Positions 25,938 to 34,276 of a stretch of DNA of 64,000 nt are shown here, in pieces. A program made the position numbers and the translations under genes. The stretch's first letter is position 1, and every line of letters starts with the position of its first letter. The DNA is taken from positions 1-64,000 of the forward strand of contig NZ_JBFANZ010000004.1 in assembly GCF_040659735.1 (NCBI RefSeq), in the 5' to 3' direction. The stretch is from Micromonospora_I sp040659735 (lineage in GTDB: Bacteria > Actinomycetota > Actinomycetes > Mycobacteriales > Micromonosporaceae). The notes under the pieces are model-generated. The model had not been told where the DNA came from and ran no database searches. It saw nothing but the letters and a program-made list of their open reading frames with translations.

Positions 25938-25951
25938 TGAACCACAGTTCA
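25938..25951. promoter_or_regulatory. Candidate TetR operator
   Basis: TGAAC-CACA-GTTCA is a perfect 5-bp inverted repeat with a 4-bp spacer, 66 bp upstream of the TetR/AidB-like operon. Position and symmetry suit a TetR dimer. No clear -35/-10 pair could be fixed around it. Confidence 0.5.
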
Positions 25952-25995
25952 GGTCTTTAGGCAAGAGAGACGGGCTCGCACGGGCCGCACTGTGC

Positions 25996-27045
25996 CTACG
26001 AAGCCGAGACGTCGGGGTTGGCGGACAGGATCGCCTCGGTCGTCGCCCAGAGGCTGGGCAGGAATCGCGTGACGTCGGCGGCGCGGCTGAGGAGGTCTTC
26101 GGTCGAGGTGATGCCGAGGTCGGCGACCACTGCCTCGAACGCCGGACCCAGTTGCTGTCGCAGGTCCGGTGGGGCGTCCGCCGCCAAAATCTTGTGGCAG
26201 CGGGCAAAGGTGGCCACGATCCAGAACACGGCTTCGCGGTGGCAGCCGCGGTCGATGAGCTCATGACTTCCGTCGATCGCGATCGGCCGCGCCGCGGGGG
26301 TGATGTCGGTGCTGAAGAAGAACGGGGTCCTGGCAACCGCGGCGGTGGCGTCGAACGTCCGGGCGAGTTCGCGCAGGTGGTACCGCACGCGTTGGCGGGT
26401 CATCCGCGTGCAGCCCAGGAGGTCCAGGAGTTGCGGGTAGAGATCGGCGTGGCCGTAGTCGGCGAGGACACCACGCACCGCGAGATACCGCAGGCGCACG
26501 GTGGGGTTACGCAGGGCGGCGACGAGCAGGACCTGGGTGGTCACGCTCGTCGGGAACATCCAGGCCGTCACCTGGTCATGGAACGGCGCCGACACGTCGA
26601 TGGCCCGCAACCCTCTCTCGATCCGCTGTCCAGCGTCTTCGCACCTGCGGCGTACCCACACCCGTTCGGCGAAGCTGCCGGAGATCCGCTCGGTGAGCTG
26701 GCGCAGGTGTCCGGTGGGGTCGTCGATGATCGTGTCGATGCGGAAGCTCGAGGCCAGGTAGTAGCAACCCAGCACCTCGTCGGCCGAGACGAACTCGTCG
26801 AACGACAGGTACGTGACCTCGAGCAGCACGCCGCGGTAGACGAATTTCCCCAGCTTGTGGGGAGCCTCATTCGCGGTGACCACCACGACGTCGACATCGG
26901 ATGCCGGCGGCAACTCAACGTCGTCCGCCAGCCAGGTCGTCGATCCCGAGAAGAACGCACCCCGGAAACCGGCATCGTGCCGGGCTTCCCGCATGACCCA
27001 CTCAGCCGCCGCCGCTCGCGCCAGCCCGACTCTCACGACGACCAT
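25996..27045 (-). CDS. Nucleotidyltransferase-fold protein of unknown role
   Basis: Encodes 349 residues. The N-terminus has the polymerase-beta-type nucleotidyltransferase pattern: GFRGAFFSGSTTWLAD, then ASDVDVVVV with the acidic pair, and a later EVTYLSFDEFVSADEVL. The remainder (about 120-349) is helical, like the domain following the catalytic core in aminoglycoside/streptomycin nucleotidyltransferase relatives. It could modify a small molecule or tRNA, or be a resistance-type enzyme. The gene stands alone between the TetR operon and the signalling cluster. Confidence 0.7.
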   Translation of the reverse strand: MVVVRVGLARAAAAEWVMREARHDAGFRGAFFSGSTTWLADDVELPPASDVDVVVVTANEAPHKLGKFVYRGVLLEVTYLSFDEFVSADEVLGCYYLASSFRIDTIIDDPTGHLRQLTERISGSFAERVWVRRRCEDAGQRIERGLRAIDVSAPFHDQVTAWMFPTSVTTQVLLVAALRNPTVRLRYLAVRGVLADYGHADLYPQLLDLLGCTRMTRQRVRYHLRELARTFDATAAVARTPFFFSTDITPAARPIAIDGSHELIDRGCHREAVFWIVATFARCHKILAADAPPDLRQQLGPAFEAVVADLGITSTEDLLSRAADVTRFLPSLWATTEAILSANPDVSAS

Positions 27046-27211
27046 CGTTCCACGACGCGAGGAAGACTGTGACGTTGATGAATCGCTGCCTGGCCACGGG
27101 CCAGGTCAGTTTCGCGTCGGTCTGTTTGCGGATGTTCCGCGCCCGCTACCGGAGCATGTGCAGACGAATGGCCGTGCCGACGGCGGTGGTGTACACCCGG
27201 TCGAGGACGCC

Positions 27212-28348
27212 CTACAGATCGACAACGAGGATGCGCCCCTGCAGGCCGGTGGTCATGTCGTAGTTCTGCACCCGGATGAGCAGCCGCTCGGTGATGACCT
27301 GGCCTCGTGCCACGAGCAGGACGCCCTTGGCGCTGTACAGGTCGTCCGCCAGCTCGTCCCCGGGGGCCAGGTCGTCGACCCCGATCTCGCGTACCGCCTG
27401 GTTCGGCAGGCGCAGCCCGCCAACCTCGGCGAGGGCGCGCAGTGTCTCCAAGTCGTGGGTCTTGCGGAACGACAAGGTGGCCACCGCGAGGTCCGGCGGC
27501 ATGCCGCGCCACACGAGCGCGTCATACTCGCGCACCGCCTGCAGCAGCCGCGCACCCTCCGGAGCGTCATCGGCCAGCGGGCTCACGGGGTTGCGGTCGG
27601 TGGGCAGCTGGTGGCGGACGATCTCGCGTACGGCCTCCAGGCGCGGGATCCGCGCGAGCACACCGTCGGCCAGGCCGGGGAGTCGCGCCAGCATCTCCGC
27701 TTCGCCGTCGCTGGCGGGTTTCCCCCCTTCCAGGGCGCTGATCGCCGAGGGCGGCAGTGTGATGGCGCCGATCTCCCCCATCTGCGCCGCCATCTCGATC
27801 TGCCACGCGTCCGCGACCCCGAGCTTGGCGCAGAGCCCTTCCGCTAGGCGACGCAGTCGGCCGGCCCGACTGAAAAGGGCGGGCTGCGCCATGCTGAGCG
27901 TGTCCATCAGCGCGTTGACGCAGCCCTTGAGCGTGGCCTCGAGCAGTTCCCGCTCGGCCCGTACAAGCCGGTGCTGCTCGGCGGCCGCGCCAATGGTTGC
28001 CTTCAGGGTCTCCGGCGGGCAGGGCTTGAGCATGAACCGGAAGACGTGGCCTTCGTTGATCGCCGCCATGGCGCTGTTCAGGTCCGCATCACCGGTCAGC
28101 AGCAATCGGGTCGTGTCGGGAGAGATCCGCTCGGCGCGCTCCAGCACGGTGACGCCCGTCATCTCCGGCATCCGCATGTCCGACAGGATCACCGCGATCG
28201 GATCCTTGTCGTTACCGGCGAGCAACTCGAGCGCTTCCTGCGGTCGCGTCGTCGTCACGACGTCGTAGTTCACACGCAGGTACCGCTGAAGTCCGTTCAG
28301 GACGTATGGCTCGTCGTCCAGACAGAGAATTCGGGGGCGGGCCGTCAT
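27212..28348 (-). CDS. Response regulator with degenerate HD-GYP-like output domain
   Basis: Encodes 378 residues. A receiver domain (1-120) has phosphoacceptor Asp57 in VILSDMRMPEMTG and KPC at the usual Lys. The output region resembles an HD-GYP phosphodiesterase, but the key positions are changed: the first His region reads LFSRAGRLRRLAEGL, and the HD pair is replaced by GE in AAQMGEIGAITLP. It is therefore probably a binding or scaffold module, not a cyclic-di-GMP hydrolase. ATG 28348 (AGGAAAC site) is preferred over an ATG at 28408 with no ribosome site. It is last in the leftward signalling cluster. Confidence 0.8.
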   Translation of the reverse strand: MTARPRILCLDDEPYVLNGLQRYLRVNYDVVTTTRPQEALELLAGNDKDPIAVILSDMRMPEMTGVTVLERAERISPDTTRLLLTGDADLNSAMAAINEGHVFRFMLKPCPPETLKATIGAAAEQHRLVRAERELLEATLKGCVNALMDTLSMAQPALFSRAGRLRRLAEGLCAKLGVADAWQIEMAAQMGEIGAITLPPSAISALEGGKPASDGEAEMLARLPGLADGVLARIPRLEAVREIVRHQLPTDRNPVSPLADDAPEGARLLQAVREYDALVWRGMPPDLAVATLSFRKTHDLETLRALAEVGGLRLPNQAVREIGVDDLAPGDELADDLYSAKGVLLVARGQVITERLLIRVQNYDMTTGLQGRILVVDL

Positions 28349-28428
28349 CGACGTTTCCTGTTCCTGCTGAGCCGCGTGCAGTTCGGTGCTGCGGGTTGTC
28401 TTCTTCATCGGCCGTACATGCCCGGGGC

Positions 28429-30711
28429 TTAGCGTCCGAGCGGTTCCGGATTGGATCGGGAAACGTCGGCGCGTTGCAGGGTGAGCGTGAAGACGGAACC
28501 CACGTTCAGGGTCGAGGTGACGCCGATGTCGCCGCCCATCGACTGCGCCAGCCGGCGTGCGATGAACAGGCCAAGCCCGGTGCCGCTGGTGCTCATGGTC
28601 ATGGGGTCCTCGACGCGATGGAATTTCTCGAAGACCTTCTGCAACTGATCGCTCGGGATGCCCCGTCCGTGGTCCGCCACCTCGACGTGCACCCGGTCGT
28701 CCTCGATCCGCATGCTGACCCGCACCTCTTCGGTCTCCGGGGAGTACTTCAGCGCGTTGCCGATCAGATTCGCGGCCACCTGCAGCGCCCGCTCGGCGTC
28801 GCACCGGGCGGGCACGGAATTGTCCGGGAGATCGACCGTGATCCGTGGTGTGTCGAGGTCGTGGACGACCTGACGGACGATCCCGGCCAGATCATGCACG
28901 CCGACGGAGACGTGCAGCGCCAGGTCATCCTCCGCGTCGCCGACGCGGGACGCCATCAACAGATCCTCGACGAGCCGGGAGAGATGCGCCGCGCGGTCGG
29001 CCATGAGATTGAGGCAGTCGTTGCGCTTCTGGGGCGTCATCCGGTCACCGCGGGTACGCAGAAGATCGAGGTAGCCGACGATCGGCGTCAGCGGTGTACG
29101 CAGCTCGTGGGAGACGGTCGCGATGAAGTCGGACTTGAGCCGCTCCGTGCGATGCTCCCGGGTGAGGTCACGGACGACCACGACGTCGCGCACGAGGCTG
29201 TCGCCCGCGAAGACCGCCGAATGCGCCAGCCGCAGCCGCCGCAGTTCCCCGTCGGGGCGCCGAATCGTGATCTCGACGGCGGCCTGCGGACGGTCCGCCG
29301 TCACCGGCAGCAGGCAATCGCGTTCCTCGGCGTCCGGCACGTCCAGCAACCCGGCCAGCCTCCGGCCGGACGCCTCCTCGCTGGTGATTTCGGTGAGCTC
29401 TGCGAACGCGCGGCTCCACATCTGCACCGCGCCGTCGCCGTCCACCATGAGAATCCCCTCAGTGGACTGCTCGGCGATCGCCTGCAGCTTGCTCGTCTCG
29501 GCGATCAGCCGGTCCAGGTGCTCCGCTCCGGCCATGGCCGCCGCGAGCGCGTTGGCGAGCGGCGCCAGCACCGTGAGGTCACGCGTCGTCAACCGCCCCC
29601 GCCGCCGCTCCCGCATGACGAGCGCGGCGATGCCGAAACGGCGGCCCCCGGCGTCCAGCGGAACGACGAGCATCTGCCGGATGTCCGGCTCCAGCGTCTG
29701 GGAGAGCAGTGTCGGACGGTCGACATCACCAAGGCGCACGAGGTAATGCGGGGCCGGTCCGGTGGAGAGCTCCCGCGGCGCCGCGGAGTCCACGGAGAGC
29801 GCAAGGGCTCCCCCGTCGAGCATGACCACGGCGAGATCCGCGTTGAACGCCTCGCGGACGAGGAGCAGGAACTGCCGTACGACGTCCTCGCGCTCCGCGA
29901 GGACGTGGGAGAGCCGGAGCAGGCAGGCCGACCGGGCACGCTCGTCCGCCTCCTGCGCCGCGGCGCGGTACGCATAGGTCACGGCGAGCGCGGGCATCGC
30001 CATGAAGGGCAGCAACAGCGGGGCATGCAGGCCGATCTCAGCGGTAATCAGTCCGGTGGCGACCGTCCCGACGGCCATGTACCCGGAGAGCCGTGCCTCC
30101 GACCGGACGATCTGCCACGGGGATTCGCGGTTCACCCTGGCGAGAACCTGGGCCAGGCAGCCCAGATTGACGGCCGTGAACATCAAGGTGCCCAGAAGTA
30201 CACCGGCCAGCACCCGGGCGGACAGGGTCCCCGCATTGCCGCCGACCACGTGGACGACGCCCACCAGGACCGAGACGGCCGCCGTATAGGTCCCGAGGTT
30301 GAACACGGACTTCAGCAGTGGCCGCCGACGAAGGGCGCTGGCGATCACAAGCCCCAACGCGGCGGCGATCAGTGCGTGGCTGGCCGGCAACAGCAGCACA
30401 TCGACGACGACGGCCGCCTCGTAGAGGCTGAGCTCCTCTTCGGCCTCCCCGTGACGCAACCGGACGACGGTCATCTCGGCGACACACGTCAGGACGACGA
30501 GTCCCGGCAGCAGCCACCAGCCGCCCAGCTCGTGCGCGTCCAGCACGCCGTGCGGCTCGGGGAACCACAACACGACACCGGTGGCCAGGGCGGCGCCGAG
30601 AAGGCAGACTCCGGCGATGATCCGGTGCATCGGATCACTCACCCAGGCACGCACGGCGCCGACCGCCGGGGCATTGCCCCGGCGGTCGGCTGACGACGCG
30701 TTCGCACTCAC
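28429..30711 (-). CDS. Membrane-bound sensor histidine kinase (TM-GAF-PAS-HisKA-HATPase)
   Basis: Encodes about 760 residues. Seven or eight transmembrane segments fill the first 230 or so residues (a MASE-like sensor), followed by a GAF domain, a PAS domain (EQSTEGILMVDGDGAVQMWS), the phosphoacceptor HisKA helix (ATVSHELRTPLTPIVGYLDL) and a HATPase with NLIGNALKYSPE, DHGRGIP and GTGLGLFIARRL. GTG 30711 starts 2 bp before the subtilase stop codon ends, but lacks a good ribosome site; GTG or ATG further in (around 30620-30635) is possible. Its neighbours suggest it signals to one of the receiver proteins of the cluster. Confidence 0.88.
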   Translation of the reverse strand: MSANASSADRRGNAPAVGAVRAWVSDPMHRIIAGVCLLGAALATGVVLWFPEPHGVLDAHELGGWWLLPGLVVLTCVAEMTVVRLRHGEAEEELSLYEAAVVVDVLLLPASHALIAAALGLVIASALRRRPLLKSVFNLGTYTAAVSVLVGVVHVVGGNAGTLSARVLAGVLLGTLMFTAVNLGCLAQVLARVNRESPWQIVRSEARLSGYMAVGTVATGLITAEIGLHAPLLLPFMAMPALAVTYAYRAAAQEADERARSACLLRLSHVLAEREDVVRQFLLLVREAFNADLAVVMLDGGALALSVDSAAPRELSTGPAPHYLVRLGDVDRPTLLSQTLEPDIRQMLVVPLDAGGRRFGIAALVMRERRRGRLTTRDLTVLAPLANALAAAMAGAEHLDRLIAETSKLQAIAEQSTEGILMVDGDGAVQMWSRAFAELTEITSEEASGRRLAGLLDVPDAEERDCLLPVTADRPQAAVEITIRRPDGELRRLRLAHSAVFAGDSLVRDVVVVRDLTREHRTERLKSDFIATVSHELRTPLTPIVGYLDLLRTRGDRMTPQKRNDCLNLMADRAAHLSRLVEDLLMASRVGDAEDDLALHVSVGVHDLAGIVRQVVHDLDTPRITVDLPDNSVPARCDAERALQVAANLIGNALKYSPETEEVRVSMRIEDDRVHVEVADHGRGIPSDQLQKVFEKFHRVEDPMTMSTSGTGLGLFIARRLAQSMGGDIGVTSTLNVGSVFTLTLQRADVSRSNPEPLGR

Positions 30712-30712
30712 C

Positions 30713-32452
30713 TTACGGCTGCCACGTCCACGCGCGAGCGCTCCACGTACCGGAGACCCAGGCCCGCGCGGCCCAGTCGTTGGTGACCCACGCTCGGGCC
30801 ACCCAGGCCCGCGCCGCCCACTCGTCCTTGACCCAGGCACGAGCGGACCAGTCCTCGGACACCCAGGCACGAGCGACCCACGCCCGGGCGACCCAGGCGC
30901 GGGCGGCCCACTCCTCGGCCGTACCGTCGCCACCGCCGCCCCAGCCCTCGGTCACCCAGGCCCGTGCCGCCCAGTCCCGGGTCTCCGGGTCGAGCTGCAC
31001 CCAGGCCCGCGCGGCCCAGTCACGGGAGCCCGCGCTCAGCTTCTGCCAGGCCGCCGCCGCGCCGGCGCGGTCACCGTTGACGATCGCCTGTTCCAGCGCC
31101 ATCCAGCGCTTCGCGTCGCGGCCGATGGCGGCCGTGTCCCGGTCGAACTGCGCTTCCGACCGTGACATGCGCCATGTCGGGGCGGAGCTCAGCGCGCGTC
31201 CGGCGTCGAGGGCACCCGCACCGGCCCCACCGGCGCGGGTGAGCCCCGGCGCGGTGTAGGCGGTTGTGGTGAGCAGGTTCTTCACCGCGTCCGGGCGCAG
31301 CTTCGGCTGCACCGCGAGCGTGCGCGCGACGACACCGCTGGTCACAGCCGTCGCCATCGAGCTACCGGAGCCACGGAAGTAGTCGTTTCCGATCCGCGCC
31401 TGCGGGTTGTCGGTGTCGGCCACGCTGCCGGGAGAGCGCAGGCTCACCAGGTGTCCCCCCGGCGCGACGAGATCCGGCTTGGCGTCGCCCTGCCAGGTCG
31501 GTCCGCGACCCGACCACGCGGCGACCACGTCGTCCCGCCGGTCGGCCGTGCCGGACTCGTCGAGGCCCCCCGCGGTCAGCAGCACCGGGTCACTCCCCGG
31601 GGAGGTCACCGAGCCCTTGTCCGGTCCGTCGTTGCCCGACGGCACAACGACCGTGACGCCGTGACGCCACAGCGCCTCGAGCGCCTGGGTCAGCGGGTCG
31701 ATCTGGTACGGCAACGGGCTGTTCGACGAGAGCGACAGGTTGAGCACCTGCACCTCACGCGAGTGCTCGCTGACCCACTGCAGGCCGCGGAGCACCGTGA
31801 TGAGGTCGGTTTCGCCCCGGGCGTCCGCGACCTTCACGTCGATGAGCTTCGCCGCCGGCGCGACGCCCCGGTAGGCACCGCCGGAGGCGGCGCCGGAGCC
31901 GGCGATCAGCCCGGCCATGAAGGTGCCGTGGCCGAACCCGTCACCGGCCCCCGTACCGGTCACGTCGACGCGACGGGACACCCGCGCGGCGAGGTCCGGC
32001 ACGTCGGCAATGCCCGTGTCCACCACGGCCACGGTGACACCCCGCCCCTCGTTCCCGTCGGCCGGCAGGCCGAGGGTCTCGCGCAACGTGGACACCGGGC
32101 CGTTCGTGACCGAGGCGGGCGCTGATGCCACCCGCAGCTCCCGCTGCGGCGCCACGACCCAGTCCGCGCCGAGTTCGGCTCCCTGCGGCAGTCGCGCGGC
32201 GACGCCGCGTACCACGGGCAGGGACGCCAACACGCGACCCCCTGCGGCCGTGACTGCCCTGGCCGCGTCGTCCGCGCCCGAACCGGTCACCACAACGTCC
32301 TGCCACGCCCGCGTGGGCGTGTCGTTACTCGTCCCCGCAGCGGCCGGCAGCGCGGTTGCCACGACTGCCGTAGCAGCGGTGGCCACCAGCGCGACCCGCC
32401 GGAAGCGCGTCGACGCGCTCCCAACGGCCGCGGCTGTCAGGTTCAATCCCAT
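30713..32452 (-). CDS. Secreted subtilisin-family (S8) protease with C-terminal ARAW repeats
   Basis: Encodes 579 residues. A signal peptide (ATALPAAAG) is followed by a propeptide-like region and the S8 catalytic domain: Asp in AVVDTGIADVP, His in GFGHGTFMAGL, Ser in RGSGSSMATAVTSG, with an oxyanion Asn in VVPSGNDGPD. The last 105 or so residues contain ten ARAW motifs (AARAWV, SARAWV and variants) separated by short acidic spacers. Such Trp/Arg-rich tails occur on actinobacterial S8 proteins but have no assigned role. It lies between receiver-domain and histidine-kinase genes in one direction, unusual company for an exported protease. Confidence 0.9.
   Translation of the reverse strand: MGLNLTAAAVGSASTRFRRVALVATAATAVVATALPAAAGTSNDTPTRAWQDVVVTGSGADDAARAVTAAGGRVLASLPVVRGVAARLPQGAELGADWVVAPQRELRVASAPASVTNGPVSTLRETLGLPADGNEGRGVTVAVVDTGIADVPDLAARVSRRVDVTGTGAGDGFGHGTFMAGLIAGSGAASGGAYRGVAPAAKLIDVKVADARGETDLITVLRGLQWVSEHSREVQVLNLSLSSNSPLPYQIDPLTQALEALWRHGVTVVVPSGNDGPDKGSVTSPGSDPVLLTAGGLDESGTADRRDDVVAAWSGRGPTWQGDAKPDLVAPGGHLVSLRSPGSVADTDNPQARIGNDYFRGSGSSMATAVTSGVVARTLAVQPKLRPDAVKNLLTTTAYTAPGLTRAGGAGAGALDAGRALSSAPTWRMSRSEAQFDRDTAAIGRDAKRWMALEQAIVNGDRAGAAAAWQKLSAGSRDWAARAWVQLDPETRDWAARAWVTEGWGGGGDGTAEEWAARAWVARAWVARAWVSEDWSARAWVKDEWAARAWVARAWVTNDWAARAWVSGTWSARAWTWQP
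30716..31021 (-). repeat. Ten-copy ARAW repeat coding region
   Basis: The 3' end of the subtilase gene encodes ten copies of an (A/S)ARAW(V/T) unit with spacers such as SED, KDE, TND and SGT. Codons vary between copies, so the amino acid pattern is being kept rather than a recent DNA duplication. The last unit reads SARAWTWQP at the C-terminus. Confidence 0.85.
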
Positions 32453-32644
32453 CTCCGGTACTCACCTCGCCGTCGTCAGTAGTCCCGAATCGGACTCGTA
32501 GTGAGATCATCGGCGTGGCTGGCACCGGTCTTAGCGAAGTACGTGGTATTCGGATCATGACCAGATCACCGGGTGCTGTCCGTGGGTGCGCCGGCGGGTC
32601 ACCAGACTCGCGGAGCCGCGTTACGCCGCGCCTTCGTCCGCGGC

Positions 32645-33028
32645 TCACGCCTCCACGGTCGGTAGGCGGTACTCGAGCACCCCGTCGATGAGGTTGAGCA
32701 CCTCGTCCGCGCCGAAGGGCTTCGCCAGGTAGTAATCGACACCGTCCGCCCACGCCCGCACGGCGGAGTCCGGCTCGGCCGCCGCGGTGAGCATGATGAC
32801 CGGGACCGGGTCACCGTCCTGCTCGCGGATGCTGCGCAGCACGCCGTAGCCATCGAGGCCCGGCATCATCACGTCGAGCACCACGCAGTCCGGCCGGAAC
32901 GCCTCCAACGCGCGTACAGCCGCGAGGCCGTCCACCGCCACCCGCACCTCATGCCCCTCCATCTCCAACACGTCCGTGAGTAACTGACGGATCGCGGGGT
33001 CGTCGTCAACTACCAGGATCTGCGCCAT
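32645..33028 (-). CDS. Single-domain response regulator (CheY-like)
   Basis: Encodes 127 residues, only a receiver domain. The acidic pocket is Asp8-Asp10, phosphoacceptor Asp52 lies in VVLDVMMPGLDG, the switch Thr in MLTAAAE, and the conserved Lys in YYLAKPF. No output domain, so it works by protein contact or phosphorelay. ATG 33028 has GAGGAGGG at good spacing. It lies between the REC-HDOD gene and the subtilase. Confidence 0.93.
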   Translation of the reverse strand: MAQILVVDDDPAIRQLLTDVLEMEGHEVRVAVDGLAAVRALEAFRPDCVVLDVMMPGLDGYGVLRSIREQDGDPVPVIMLTAAAEPDSAVRAWADGVDYYLAKPFGADEVLNLIDGVLEYRLPTVEA

Positions 33029-33085
33029 GACGCCCTCCTCTTCTCGCCTCGGTCGTGCCCGTCCCGGCACTGCTGTTCTCATCGC

Positions 33086-34276
33086 TCATTGCGACGACCA
33101 CCGCCCGGCTTTCGCGGATGCCTCCTCCGCGGCCCTGCGCCAGTCGGTGGAATTGGCCGTCAGCTGCGGATGCGCCAGCAGCAGCGCGAGTTCGTCGTCA
33201 TGCGTGCCGTCGGAGGGATCACCCGACTCGGTCTGCTGCATGAGCAGGTGGGCGGCCCGGACGGCCGCCGCGACACCCAGGCCGGAGGAGGCCGGGCGGT
33301 GCTCGAGATCCCGCTGGGCCACCGCCGTGACGATCGGCGACGGCAGACCCCACAGATGCAGCAGTTCGACGCCGACGTCGCGGTAGGGGACGCCCTGGCA
33401 GTGGGGGGACATCACGTTCGCCCCCGGACACGGGCCGCTTCCCGCGCCGGCCACGCAGACGAACCGGCCGACGTCCTGGAGCAACGCGGCGGCCTGTGCG
33501 TAGGGACGGTTCGCCGGCGAGGCCATCGACGCGACCAGAACGGCGGTGGCGACCGCGTGCCGCCAGGAGGCGGTCAGGTCCCGTTCGACGGCGGGCTCCC
33601 ACGGCACGGACGACCACAGCATCTGAGAGGTATCCACCACCGCCTGGATCGTGGGCAGGCCCAGGGCGTTGACGACACTCTCCACGGACGCGACCCGTGG
33701 CCGGGCACCGAAGAACGCGGAATTCGACAGCTGTAGGAGCTTGGTCGTGAGGCCCACATCGCGCGAGACCGCCCGGATGGCGCTGGCGAGCTCGGCATCG
33801 GGCGCCGCCCGCACCAACGCGGTGAGCCGATCGACATGTGCCGGCAGGCTCGGTAGAGACCGGACGGCTCCCGCGATCCGCCGCGCCTCGGCCCCGTGCG
33901 TACGGGACGTCGTCATCGCGAGCTGGTCGATGACGCCGACAACGCTCTCCATGTCGGAGGGCTTGGTGAGAAAGCGGTGACCCGCGATCGCGACCTTGAT
34001 CGCGGCCTGCGGCTCGGTGTGGCCGGACAGAACGACCCGAGCCACCTCGGGATGGCGGTTGCTGACGTGGGTGAGCAGCTCCGCCCCGTCCATACCGGGC
34101 ATCCGCATGTCGGACACCACCACGTCGTGCGGCGACTCCCCCAGCAGCTCCAGCGCTGACCCACCGCTCGTCGCGAAGGACATCTCCCATTCCCCCCGCC
34201 GACAGCGGAGGGACCGCCGCAGACCGTCGAGGATGCGCGGCTCGTCGTCGACGAAAAGTACGCGCGCCCTGGTCAT
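33086..34276 (-). CDS. Response regulator with HDOD output domain
   Basis: Encodes 396 residues. The receiver domain has phosphoacceptor Asp56 in VVVSDMRMPGMDG and TKPSD at the Lys position. The output (about 130-330) is HDOD-like: LTTKLLQLSNSAFFGARPRV and SVESVVNALGLPTIQAVV are typical, with ASWRHAVATAVLVASMA further on. HDOD proteins are non-catalytic hubs in signalling. The gene overlaps the upstream PAS kinase by 4 bp, marking a cognate pair. Confidence 0.9.
   Translation of the reverse strand: MTRARVLFVDDEPRILDGLRRSLRCRRGEWEMSFATSGGSALELLGESPHDVVVSDMRMPGMDGAELLTHVSNRHPEVARVVLSGHTEPQAAIKVAIAGHRFLTKPSDMESVVGVIDQLAMTTSRTHGAEARRIAGAVRSLPSLPAHVDRLTALVRAAPDAELASAIRAVSRDVGLTTKLLQLSNSAFFGARPRVASVESVVNALGLPTIQAVVDTSQMLWSSVPWEPAVERDLTASWRHAVATAVLVASMASPANRPYAQAAALLQDVGRFVCVAGAGSGPCPGANVMSPHCQGVPYRDVGVELLHLWGLPSPIVTAVAQRDLEHRPASSGLGVAAAVRAAHLLMQQTESGDPSDGTHDDELALLLAHPQLTANSTDWRRAAEEASAKAGRWSSQ

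Noticed and set aside
28306..30693. Rightward frame of about 795 codons
   Set aside because: Shadow of the histidine kinase gene on the other strand; its composition is His/Arg/Gly-rich with no motif.
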